In this document: piece after piece, positions 22,358 to 32,807 of the stretch | How the letters are laid out: every line of letters starts with the position of its first letter | Numbering within the stretch: the first letter of the stretch is position 1 | Origin: Gigaspora margarita | Taxonomy: Eukaryota; Glomeromycota; Glomeromycetes; Diversisporales; Gigasporaceae | Reading direction: 5' to 3' | Length of the DNA: 64,000 nucleotides | Assembly (NCBI GenBank): GCA_009809945.1 | Contig: WTPW01002619.1 | Location: 7,353 to 71,352 of the forward strand | The notes under the pieces: model-generated | Told to the model about the DNA's origin: nothing | The model's input: the letters and a program-made list of their open reading frames with translations, nothing else | Databases searched by the model: none | Translations under genes and position numbers: made by a program

Positions 22358-23909
22358 TTAGGAGCGCGACGGTAGACCCGTTTGACTCCTTTCAATACTA
22401 TCGAGTCTGCTAGTAATATTTAATAGCAGATTCTTGATTTCATTTATGTCGAGTTCATGTGCCTTTTCTTTAAACATATTACTTACTGAACCGTTATTTA
22501 CATACGGATTCTCTTTGGATATCTTGATTGCCTTGAACCTTACTCTTGGTGCTTTCCTATCTTGTTCTTTCAAGGATTCACGTCTGGTTCTTCCTGAGAT
22601 GACCTTTTGTGAGCCTATATCTCTGTTATCTCCCGAACTAGAGAAGCTTCTTTTATTGATAATTTTTATAGCATTTGAGCCTGTTACTATCTCTTTACCT
22701 TCCGTATTGTAATTACTTTTAGTTGTTAGGGTATTTCTATAGCACCACTCTAGTTTGGTGTGAAAGTAGTAAACTGTTCTTTGCAGAGCATCAACATAAT
22801 CTTGTTCGTTTAAAAAGTATATAGAAGCTGTTCCTCTTTGATTCCCATTGCTATTGGAAGAGATATATACTGCTTTAGCATTGATACATCTCAGTTGCTT
22901 TAGTAAAACTGACTCGATTGCCCATTTTGGGATATTTTTGGCGATGAGCTTGTATCTACTTCTTTCTGCGAGAGTCTTTGCATCAAAGTATCTCTTCGTA
23001 AGCCTGATCATTTTTCCATTCTCAAAATAAACTGCCCATGCGTTTTCTAATTCTTTTTTACATTTTTCATTTTTGAACTCCATTTCTACGAAGGCAGCTT
23101 TTGATTTACTATTTGCTTTAAAGCTTTTTACCGTTAATCTGCATAGAAACTGAGATTCTTTCTGATTTGGCAAGCATGAGTTTTATTTGGTATGTCCCAT
23201 AATGTAAAGCTTCTTTTGATTATTTCCTTTCGTATACCAGATAATGTTGGCTAATTTGCTAAAATTTGTTTCGCAGGAATTATGATCTTATCTTTTTGCA
23301 TTGGGTTTATCTCTATATTACTTTCATCTGAAATTTTACTTGGGTCGATTTTCATTAAAGCTAAGTTAACAATATCATTTCCTTTTCTATGTGAAGTTGG
23401 CAGTTTTGGTAGTTCTTGAACTATTAAATGATTGTTTTTCTTCTTTTTGGCGAATAATCTTTTTCTTCACTTTCATTCTGACTCTCGTAAATGTCGAGCT
23501 CCATCGGGGCTTTGTGGGGGTTCACTTTAGTTGTTTCCATATCTACTGCCATTTGTTCACTTGAGGTTTTCTTCTCTAACTGTTCCTCAATGCCATAGTC
23601 GAGGTGGCCTGATTCTGAGTCCAATAGCGCAGTTTTTCTTTTTTGCTGGTTATCCTGCTTACTAAACTCTTTAATTTCTTTTAATTGTTTTTCCGTTATC
23701 TTTGGATAGTATTCTATAAGTTGCCTTATGATGAAAATTTCTTCTGTAGAGATTACTTGTACTGCCTCAGCGATTTCTTTGTCAATAATTTGTATTTTGC
23801 TACATCCTCTACTCAATAGCTTCGAACAACTACTAACTCCTAAGCTAATAGCTTTGCTTCCTTTTTTAAGGAAATCTATCTTCCATTCTGGAACCATGTG
23901 GATGTTCAT
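22358..23909 (-). pseudogene. LINE-B ORF1 (RRM-like, broken)
   Basis: An ATG at 23909 opens a 161-codon frame (to 23424) with an acidic Ser/Glu-rich end and a basic SPKRRKT stretch. The homologous reading continues (NHLIVQELPKLP onward) through a stop near 23260 into KRSFTLWDIPNKT and then, after a frame change, the 271-codon frame 23173-22358. That frame has RRM-like segments (RYKLIAKNIPKWAIESVLLK and AKAVYISSNSNGNQRGTASI) and a final coiled region. By family knowledge such ORF1 proteins bind LINE RNA. Confidence 0.68.
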
Positions 23910-24282
23910 TGATTAACTATATTTGTAGTTGATCTGCTAATAATTTTTTTCTATCTTGACACGTGTATGGTTTGTTTACTTATTTGACCTGTTTGTTTAT
24001 TTGTTTACCGATTGATTGTTCACGGACGTGTTTGTTATAGCTGATCTACACTACAGGGTATTGCTGAATTCTCAAAAATTTTCAAAAAAACCGTGACAAA
24101 AGTTTTTAAAGAAATTTTTCTTGATTTCTTGGTTGATTTCTTGCTCTAGGCTGCTTGCATTCTAGCAAACTCGTGTTGAAATTTAGATTGCTAACTTTTT
24201 TAGTTAGACTTGCTTGTTTGTTTATTAACAAGGTTATCCTGTATCTTCACTTTTTACTCCTGCTCGGGTGTGGTCGTGAGGA

Positions 24283-26625
24283 TCAGCCTAAAGTGCTGAA
24301 ATAAAAAAAAAATTAAAAAAATTAAAAAATATATAAATAAAAAAAATTGAAAAAAACAAAATAAAAACAAAAAAAAATAAAATAAAAACAAAAAAGTAAT
24401 GAAAATAAAAAACAAAATGAAAACAAAAAAGTGAAAAAAATAGATCTAAATATAAACAAAAGATCTAATCTAATTATGTAGTACAGAATTTGAACATCAT
24501 CAAACTATTTTGAACTATTTTGAAAAATTAGTTTAATACGTAATCCAGATTGCAGATCTACTGATCCAGCTTGGTTTTCTAGTCCTAAAATATGGGTTCG
24601 CTTGTGCAAGATTTGAAAAGTTGTTTGTTTTCTTGCAAAGGTGTTCTTGTAAAGTTATCAACAAATTTTATATATCGATTAGTAACTGAGTAAGATATAT
24701 ATCGATACTCAATACCCCTGCTAATTTTTATCGATAGTGATAGTAATTGATATATATCTGGTTAATTAATATATATCTAATATGATATCAATTAATAATA
24801 TTATATTTACATAATTATACTTTTTGCAAATTTTTAAAATGTTTTACAGGTTTTCACAAGTTTTTGCAATTTTAATACAGTATGGGACAGTAAAAGACAT
24901 TCAATCTATACATATAGGCACCAATTTTGAATGCTTATATAATCAATTCTGATTGGCTAATTTTTGTGCAATCGATTTTGATTGGCTAAAAACCTATATA
25001 TGTTTTCTTTTTTTCTATATTAAATGCCAATTTTTCGAACACATATAAACTTTAATGCCTTATAACTTCCTTAAAATTAAAAATAAGAAAAATTCCTCTN
25101 ACAGAAATGTAGTTTATNTAAAAATCTATCAATTTGTNAGAGGNTTTTTNNNTTNANTTTTTTTTAAAAANGTTATAACAATTTAAAGTTTTACTAATAA
25201 TGAGTAGATGTCTTTTACTATCTGGCACTGTATAAATTTTTTTTATTTATTTATTATTATTATATATTATATTTTAAATTAAAAAAATTTTAATTGATAT
25301 TTACAAGTTTTCACAATTTAATATAAAATTTTATTTTTTTTATTTATTATTATTATATATTATATTTTAAATATTATATATTTTATTATATTATTATTAT
25401 AAAAAAAATGACAAAAAAATATAAAATGAAAACCAAAAAAAAAAAATAAAAAATAAAACGAAAAAAATAGTAATATTTTAAACTACTTTTGCACTTTGTT
25501 GCATTTAATTCCATCATCTATTATTTCCTTTTTTTGTTTTAACTATTATATTCGCTCATATTCGCTACTTCTTACAAAGTGTTAGAAAAGTTAGAGTTGG
25601 TATTCTTGTAAAGTGCTAGAAAAGTCAGATCGTTTTCTTGCAAAGTTCCAAAAGAAGTTAGAATAAATAAAATAAAATTAAAAAATTAAGTAAAAAAAAG
25701 AAAAACAAACAAAAACAAAAATGTAAGCAAACTAAATAAAAAAATTAAATGAACTCAAATCTCTATTTTTCTAAAGTAAGAGTTCGTTTCTTGCAATTCA
25801 GAAAGCGTTGAAGGTTTTTACAATGTACTGAAATAAATAAAAAAAATAAAAATTAAAGAAATAAGTAAAAAGAAAACAAACAAAAAAAACAAATGTAAGC
25901 AAACTGAATAAAAAAAAATAAAACTCCAATCTCCATTTCCCTAATATAGAGTTCGTGACAGAAATTGCCAAATCAAGTTTACATTCTTACAAAGTGCCAG
26001 AAAAGTCTGGGTTTGCTTGCAAAATGTCAAAAAAGCCTAGATTATTTTCTTTGCAAAGTGCCAGAAAATTAAAAAAAAAATAAAAAAAAAACAAAAACAA
26101 AAACAATAAGAACAAAAAATGTCAAACAAAAAAATAAATGAAGCACTAACTAAACCTTTATTTTTCTAAAAAGGCGTTCTTAAAAATTTACAAATTGCTA
26201 AAAAAAGCAATTGTATGTTCTTGCAAAGTTTTGAAAGGCTAAGTTGGCTTGTGCAAAGTATCGAAAAGTTGTTGAATTTCTTGTAAAGTGCCAAAGAAGT
26301 TAGAGTTGGTGTTTTTGTAAAGTATAAAAATAAAATAAAAAAAAATTAAAAAATAATAAATAAAAAAAAAAAAATAAAAAAAAACAAAAAAAATATTAGT
26401 CAAATGTGTTCTTGATAGATCCAGAGTACAGATTTACTGATCCAGCTTGATTTTCCAGTTCTAAAATATTTTGAAAGAATTCGAAATATTAAAAAAAAAA
26501 AAAGAAAAAGTGATAAAAAGAAAAAGAAAGAGAGAGAGAAGAAAAAGGAGAAAGAAAAAAAGAGAGAGAGAGGTAAAAATAGTACAAACTGTTTTTTTTT
26601 TTATGCCAATTATTTTTATTTTGCT
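24283..26625. repeat. A-rich low-complexity body of T-family element
   Basis: Long AAAATAAAA/AAACAAAA tracts alternate with short conserved words: TTCTTGCAAAGTGCCAGAAA (many variants), TTTTAAACTACTTTTGCACTT, and CAGATCTACTGATCCAGCTT near 24560 and 26430. The same words recur at 45480-46720 and, inverted, at 51560-52660. No gene seen. A GA-rich tract closes it at 26526-26573. Confidence 0.6.
24878..25230. mobile_element. Tc1/mariner-like MITE, partly unresolved (N)
   Basis: CAGTATGGGACAGTAAAAGA and the complement of TCTTTTACTATCTGGCACTG form the TIR, with TA on both sides (24876-24877, 25231-25232). CAGT..ACTG ends next to TA are typical of Tc1-like elements. The core has many N calls inside a CCTCT..AGAGG palindrome, probably because reads collapsed there. 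Confidence 0.7.
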
Positions 26626-26628
26626 TTA

Positions 26629-28242
26629 ATTGATAGTCCGCCAGTTAATCGGAGATCGATCATAGTATAACATGATGCGAATTATATATAAAAATCACTA
26701 TAGGCAGAATATGGTATGCATACATATAAAGGTTTTTTCTTACTAAGTTAACGATACATATCCACTAATTGAAAGTTGTAGAGCTCGTCGAGACATATCT
26801 AACAGTAGTTAGATTATCCAAATCGGCCTAGTGGATAGCGAGATATCATTGAAAAATGATTGGACGACTATATAAAATCTCTATCAAATCACAATGTTTG
26901 TTTATATAGAGATTTTATATAGTCACCTGATCGTTTTTCAACAATATCTTGCTATCTACTAGACCAATTTGGATAATTTAACCACCGTTAGATGCACCTC
27001 AACGAGCTCTACAACTTTCAATTAGTGGACATAAGTCATTAACTTAGTAAGAAAAAACCTTTTATATATATCAGTAACATGATTTGTCACACTTTTTTGA
27101 ACCTATTTTTTGTTATATCAGATATATAAATTATACAAAAAAACATATAAAATTACTATAAACTTGTTAGGCAAGATTAGTTTCAACCTACATATTAATT
27201 TAAAATTAAATTTTGCGATTATATAGAGCAAAAGAAGAAGAATAAACTTACTTATTCTGCCAAGTTATAGTTCTGCTATTTTTGCACAAAACAAAAATAT
27301 AACTTCTTCAAAAACAAATATTTTCCAATTTTAAAATGAGAATCATATGTAAAATCATACTTCGAATAACTTTACTTAATCAGCAGAAGTAGGTTACCTT
27401 GTAAGAAAAATGGGTTACCTATGTACTAAAGTTAAAATTTATCGTATTTCATGATCTAACGTTTTTTTCTTATTAGGTAACCTACTTTGGGCTTCTAAGC
27501 AAAGTTGTTCAGCATGTAATTTTATATTATATTTAAAGTTGAAACATGCTTTTTCTACCTTTTACTAAGTGAAAAATGGGGTTAAAGTTAGAAAAAATTT
27601 TTTTTTAAAAAAAAAAATTTTTTAAAAAATTTTTTTTCTAACTTTAACCCCATTTTTCACTTAGTAAAAGGTTGAAAAAGGCGTTTCAACTTTAAATATA
27701 ATATAAAATTACATGCCGAACAAGTTTGTTTAGGAGCCCAAAGTAGGTTACCTAATAAGAAAAAAACGTTAGATCATGAAATACGATAAATTTTAACTTT
27801 AGTACATAGGTAACCCATTTTTCTTACAAGGTAACCTACTTCTGCCAATTAAGTAAAGTTGTTCAAAGCATAATTTTACATATAATTCTTATCTTAAAAT
27901 TGGAAAATATTTGTTTTTGAAGAAGTTACATTTTCGTTTTGTGCAAAAATAACAGAACTATAACTTGGCAGAATAAGTAAGTTTATTCTTCTTATTTTGC
28001 TCTATATAATTGCAAAATTTAATTTTAAATTAATATGTAGGTTGAAACTAATCTTGCCTAATAAGTTTATAGTAATTTTAAATTTTATATATTTTTTTGT
28101 ATAATTTTATATATAAAAAATTTACACGTGACTTATTGTATTACTGGTATACACGCTATATTCTGCCTATAGTAATTTTTATATATAATTTGTATTATGT
28201 TATACTATAATTGATTTTTGATTAACTGGCGGACTATTAATT
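26629..28242. mobile_element. hairpin transposon H1, split by palindrome P2
   Basis: The left end TTGATAGTCCGCCAGTTAAT and the right-end complement ATTAACTGGCGGACTATTAA frame two inverted arms of about 265 bp (for example GAGCTCGTCGAGACATATC on the left, GATGCACCTCAACGAGCTC on the right, centre near 26896). The right arm is interrupted at about 27088-28132 by P2 and finishes with TATTCTGCCTATAGTAATTT. A second copy, overwritten by T blocks, lies at 2289-2830. Confidence 0.75.
27088..28132. mobile_element. giant palindrome P2
   Basis: The two arms (about 500 bp each, centre near 27618) pair almost completely and share long blocks with P1 and P3: TACCTTGTAAGAAAAATGGG, AACTTTACTTAATCAGCAGA and TAGGTTACCTAATAAG. 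Outer ends near GTCACAC (left) and CACGTGAC (right) are less well defined than in P1. It sits inside H1, four insertion levels deep in LINE-A. Confidence 0.78.
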
Positions 28243-28394
28243 AATTAGCATTTTGTTTGTTTTTTTTTTTTTGTTTTCTTTTTACCTGGTGAATTTTTGT
28301 AATGAGTAATTATAATTGATATAAAATGATTAAATGTTATATATTAATCAATATCTATATATAAAATTTGTGGATAAAGTGCAAAAAGTGAAAA

Positions 28395-28692
28395 AAATAG
28401 AAGATTTAATTATAAACAAAAGATTTAATCTGATCTTGTAGTACAGAATTTGAACATTATCAAACTATTTTAAACTACAGATTTACTGATCCAGCTTGGT
28501 TTTCTAGTCCTAAAATATTTTGAAATGAGTTCAAAATATTTGTAATATATTTTAAAATATTTCAAAATTACTTTNGTTATATTTCAAAAATTTGATATTT
28601 CAAAATATTTCAAAATATATTACAAAATATTTTGCTTTTATTACAGTTTGTAAGACCTTACGTAAGATTAAGCTATTATAAATTTGCTGATG
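28395..28692. repeat. right terminal region of the 14.4-kb T element
   Basis: Contains GATCTTGTAGTACAGAATTT, TACTGATCCAGCTTGGTTTT, several TTTCAAAATATTT repeats and then the TIR. The same order, inverted, follows the left TIR at 51382-51720. This identifies the end of the composite independently of the TIR itself. Confidence 0.7.
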
Positions 28693-28694
28693 TA

Positions 28695-30364
28695 CATCAT
28701 CTCTTTTTTATGATAATAAAGCATGCCAAAAACTCTATTAAATCGCAATTACCAACAGAAGCCAACAACAATTTAAATTTTATACAGACGGCTCAGTTAC
28801 AAAATTGGTACCAACCAATGTTTAATAGGCATAGGCTGAGTACAAATTCACAATGACCAAGTCTCGACAATTTCTTAGCCCAAGTGCATAATTGGCCATC
28901 TTCATATAAAGCAGAACTTTTTGCAATCCTTTCACTATATCTACAACACTACGTAATTCGACTATAAACATCTATACAGATTTTCAGTTCATCATATCCA
29001 AATATAACAAACTGTCATCCATCACTAAACACTCTACCAAATACTTCAAGTTCAACTTGTGGCCTATTTGGCACATACTTTTCAATGCCATACAAGCATT
29101 CAATATTTAGCTCAAGCTACACAAAGTCCAAATATACTCAGACAATATTTTTAATAATCAAGCAGATATTCTAGTTAGAAACTATCTATCTTTCAACAAA
29201 CTATACTTCAACTATACCAATAACCACAATCCTTACTACTTCCTCCAATGGGAAAATAGCTCAGTAGAGAGCTCAACTAGACGCTTCATCAAAAATATTT
29301 GTAAAGCACACATTATAGCAATATGGTCTTCACAAAGACACAGTTCAGAATGGTTACACTTTTTATATTTCATAGACTGGAACGCTACTTGGCTCTACTT
29401 CAACAATAACCAGAAGAGCCCCAATAACTTTACTAACCTCAAATTTAACCATCTGAAATCTTTCAAAACTAAAACCTTACTTAACAATTTGTTCATATAC
29501 TCATACCTGTATACTATATTTCCAGACACACTCCTCTCAGCTAACTGCTTCGAGTATGGGATACCAGACTCTTCTGCTCACTAAAGAATTTGCAAAAAAC
29601 TCTCACTTATTAGCTAAATCATTTACGCAGCTATTTCAAAAACTATCAAAAGCAGTGATTTAGATCTACTTTCTTTCTAATACAATAGCCTTATTTAACT
29701 AATTTATATCAATCCCTCTTTTAACCCTACCCAATCTTCTTATACCTCTACTCTTTGAACTCTATCTTAAAAGGCCTTATCTCTACTTCTCTAATCCGAT
29801 CAGTACAATTCCTCAATATATCCTACAAACAGGCATTCCAAATAATTGTCAAAACTCTTTTTAAAGTGTCAGAAGAATGCTATGAGCAAATATGGAAACT
29901 ATACTGCTCTACATTTGCTTACTGAAAGAAAACCAACAATATTCATCTCAAGAACAACAGACCCAAATTCACACAACCATGCTTCTATAAAAAACAATGC
30001 CCACGAAAAAATTTTATCTATAACTACCTTTGCAGTCTCCTAGACAAACTCTACAATGATTCCAATACATGTCTACTAATAGGTCAAGCCCTTCATAAAA
30101 TTAGCATCTGGTTCACTATATGGATCAAATATAGTATTCCTACAAATTACATTTTGTCTATTCAAATCTAGGTAAGTCTTGACCACTCTAGTAGATTTAG
30201 GTCACAGATAAATTAGTCTGAGCTTTTATTCTTGCATGTAATTTATATATATTTGTTACTGTACAATTTAAGTGGTCCATAATACTCTATATAACCACTT
30301 ATATAAATTATCCAATAAAGATATAAGCAAGGCCTTATTTTAAAGAAAAAAAAAAAAAAAAAAA
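28695..30364 (+). pseudogene. LINE-A RNase H, C-terminal domain and poly(A) end
   Basis: RNase H motifs: FYTDGSVTKL near 28777 and WPSSYKAELFAILSLYLQ near 28892 with the catalytic Glu; the later motifs are decayed. The C-terminal zinc-knuckle reading is CFEYGIPDSSAH-RIC near 29550, with one Cys changed to Tyr and a stop before Arg. IWKLYCSTFAY near 29890 matches the other LINE C-termini. A 3' UTR with AATAAAG runs into an A-rich run to 30364. The frame 29846-30043 is an alternative frame of this domain. Confidence 0.75.
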
Positions 30365-31767
30365 ACTTAATATTTTAATAGTTTTATAAATTTGTTTTAG
30401 CTCATAAACCAAAAAAAAAAAGAAAAATACAACTGCAAACAACTATTCTTTACTTGTAAATATTTTGAAAAAAGTTAATAATGAAAGTAAAAAAATCCAG
30501 GTTTGCAAATTTGTAAATGAAATAGCATAAAATATGATAAAAAATAAAAAAATACAAGAATATTAAAAGTTTAACAGGAAATTTTATTACTCTTTTTAGA
30601 AACAGTTATGAAATTATTGTACAAAATAGAGTAAGAATTTTAAAGATATATATAAATATAATTTAAGATAAAGGATATATAGATTATTTATTATATAATC
30701 TTAGTAGTACAAATTTTTTTTTTAAAATTAGAAAAATTTTATTAAACAAGCTATTTTTAAATTTATAATAAAGGTTATAGAATAAATTTTTTTCTAATGA
30801 GTTTTACTAAAATGCACCTATAGTATTTTATACTATGTTATACAAAATTATTAGAATAGCCAATCAAAATTAAAATCAGGTATAATATAAAATTTTGTTT
30901 TTGTTTATTTTTTAAAAAATCAAAATTTTGCTTATAAAACTATCTTTGGGGCTCTAATAAAAAAAATTTTTTGTAAATTTTGGATATACTAATACCAAAT
31001 AAAAGCCCAGGTCTCACTTTATCCTAAAGTAATTAAAATTTATTTTTTGTTTTTGTTATACAAATTTGCAAATCTAATTTATCTATAGTAATAAAACACT
31101 ATAAGTGCGTTTTATAATAATTCTAACAGTAATAAAATTATTAATATTGATTAAATATTTACTAAAAATATGTGCTTGAAGATTTGGATATTACTATTGT
31201 TTACAAAAATTATATGATGCTTATATAATATAAACTAATCAAAATAATCTATTTTGTATATCTATAGAAAATTTAAATTAATTATAAAGAACTTAACAAT
31301 ATATACAAGTATATTTTTTTAAAAGTATTTTATTATTAAAATTTATATTATTAGAATAAGTATATTTAATCTACAAATTACAAAAATTAAATGTTATTAT
31401 AAAAAGTTTAATTAGTAGCATATTTCTAATTTTTATATAAAATTATTTGTAATATAAGTATAAAATAATGCTTATAGTCATTATTTTGAAAATTAAAACC
31501 TCTAAAATAGTATATGCAGTTTCAAATTAATGCTCATTGGCATCCTAAATTAATGAGTACCTAAATATACTCTTGTATAAAAAATTAATATTTGAAAACT
31601 TTAACAATCATTTCAATATAAAGAATAACTTTTATTAGAATTTAAAAATAGGTCTACTTGATTCTAAACCTAGTTTCAAAGTTTTTTCAAATATTATTAT
31701 AATTAAGGAGTTATAATTTAAAAAATTAATATTTATTTCAAAATAATGCACATGGTATAGTTGAAAT
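30365..31767. other. AT-rich intergenic, nothing recognised
   Basis: Over 80% A/T by eye, with no long frame, no clear terminal repeats and no GC-richer block. Probably decayed transposon DNA between LINE-A and the next MITE. Confidence 0.5.
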
Positions 31768-32090
31768 TAGGGTTTTGCAATTTGATTTGATCTTCAAATA
31801 TTTGAATCAAATATTTGATCAAATTTAAATTCAAATTTGACTATATTTGATTTGATCAAATTCAAATTCAAATTTGACTATATTTGATTTGATCAAATTC
31901 AAATCTGGCCAAATTTGATTTGATTTNACAAATATTTGATTTGATTTNAAAATTACTATTAAAAATTNAAATTCAAATCAAATTCAAATCNAAATATTTG
32001 AATCAAATCAAATTCAAATCAGGATCAATTTGATTTGATCAAATTTAAATAGACCCAATATTTGATTTGATTTGAATTTGAGGAACCCTA
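31768..32090. mobile_element. 323-bp hairpin MITE of ATTTGATTTGAT words, 8-bp TSD
   Basis: The exact 8-bp duplication GTTGAAAT flanks it (31760-31767, 32091-32098). The ends are TAGGGTT and AACCCTA. The body is built from overlapping CAAATTTGATTTGATC-type words in both orientations, so the element is nearly a self-complementary microsatellite. Five N calls lie in the middle. Confidence 0.85.
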
Positions 32091-32807
32091 GTTGAAATAA
32101 TGCACAGATCAATTAATTAAAACGCAAATGAGTATTATTTTCACACTTAAATAGTACTACCAAAATTATATAATAAATAATCAATCTATCTTTTATATTT
32201 AAAATTATATATAAAAGTACTGTATATTTTTGAAAATAAGCTACTTTTTGGGCAAAAATTACATGAAAAAATGTGAGATAACTTATTTTTAGATTGTTAA
32301 ATTTTTTGAAAAATTAAAAATGTACTAATAAAAAATTGCTCAAATAATACCAAATTTTTATTATAAGTGTATTTTAATGGGTTGAACAAGGTTACTAGGA
32401 TCCCGAAATATACATAGATAGGTCAGGTATGAGTTTGCTTATTTTTGAGGTTTTTATGCAGATCTTTTCTATTTATAGGAGACGCTTAAAGCCAGGTCTA
32501 TCACGGAATTATCCGATGATTGATGATCACTGGGTAATCACAGGATGTACTTTTTTTTTGCAACCTGGCATGGCTACACAACAGTTTGATGAAAATACTC
32601 TTTTTTTTTCTTACTTCAGCATTAAAGACTTAGACTTTATATTGTAATGTTGAAAGTTTTTTTTTCTTTTAATACATATTCACAACATTAAATAAGTCGG
32701 TTCTCAATATAATATTAAAAAAAACGTTGCTTTAGATAGTAGCATTATCTTTTTTTTTTTTGAATTTTTTTTTTTTTAATGAAATTGTTCGCAAAATTTA
32801 TTGAAAA

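Larger units (their letters stand above)
16480..24282 (-). mobile_element. LINE-B: nearly full-length non-LTR retrotransposon
   Basis: On the minus strand the element reads 5' to 3': 5' UTR (about 24282-23910), ORF1 (23909-22358), then ORF2 with APE endonuclease, RT, RNase H and a Cys/His C-terminal domain (about 22270-16709), then a 3' UTR with a GC-richer stem (16708-16480). Only one insertion, a 182-bp MITE, is present. Stops and a few frameshifts make it inactive, but the RT box YADD is intact. Left and right limits are approximate; the right limit is set where T-family sequence (AAGTGCTGAAATAAA) resumes. No poly(A) or TSD was recognised. Confidence 0.8.
14244..28692. mobile_element. 14.4-kb TA-flanked composite transposon (T family)
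   Basis: The left end CATCAGTGAATTATATATAT, followed by GTAATCTTATTTAAG, and the right-end complement CATCAGCAAATTTATAATAG, followed by CTTAATCTTACGTAAG, are the same two ends as those of the 1.8-kb copy at 51382-53174. TA flanks both sides (14242-14243, 28693-28694). The native content is low-complexity, A-rich DNA with recurring GCAAAGTGCCAGAAAAG-like words. The great length is explained by later insertions: retroposon R1, LINE-B, a Tc1-like MITE and the H/P2 pair. No transposase was found. Confidence 0.72.
3013..30364 (+). mobile_element. LINE-A: non-LTR retrotransposon shattered by nested insertions
   Basis: ORF1-like, endonuclease, reverse transcriptase, RNase H and C-terminal zinc-knuckle regions appear in the correct order on the + strand. 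They are separated by insertions at 4501-6537, 8444-8850, 9536-12066, 12191-12506, 13005-14063 and 14244-28692. Removing these leaves roughly 6.5 kb, a normal length for a two-ORF LINE and similar to LINE-B in this window. The 3' end is an A-run at about 30340-30364 after an AATAAAG signal. Many stops and frameshifts are present and the RT catalytic motif is lost, so the element is dead. The unity of the pieces is inferred from domain order, TSDs and resumed homology. Confidence 0.75.

Noticed and set aside
16480-24282. Alternative genetic code with TGA read as Trp
   Set aside because: LINE-B also contains TAG stops and frameshifts, and the intact host genes use TGG with normal stops, so decay explains TGA.
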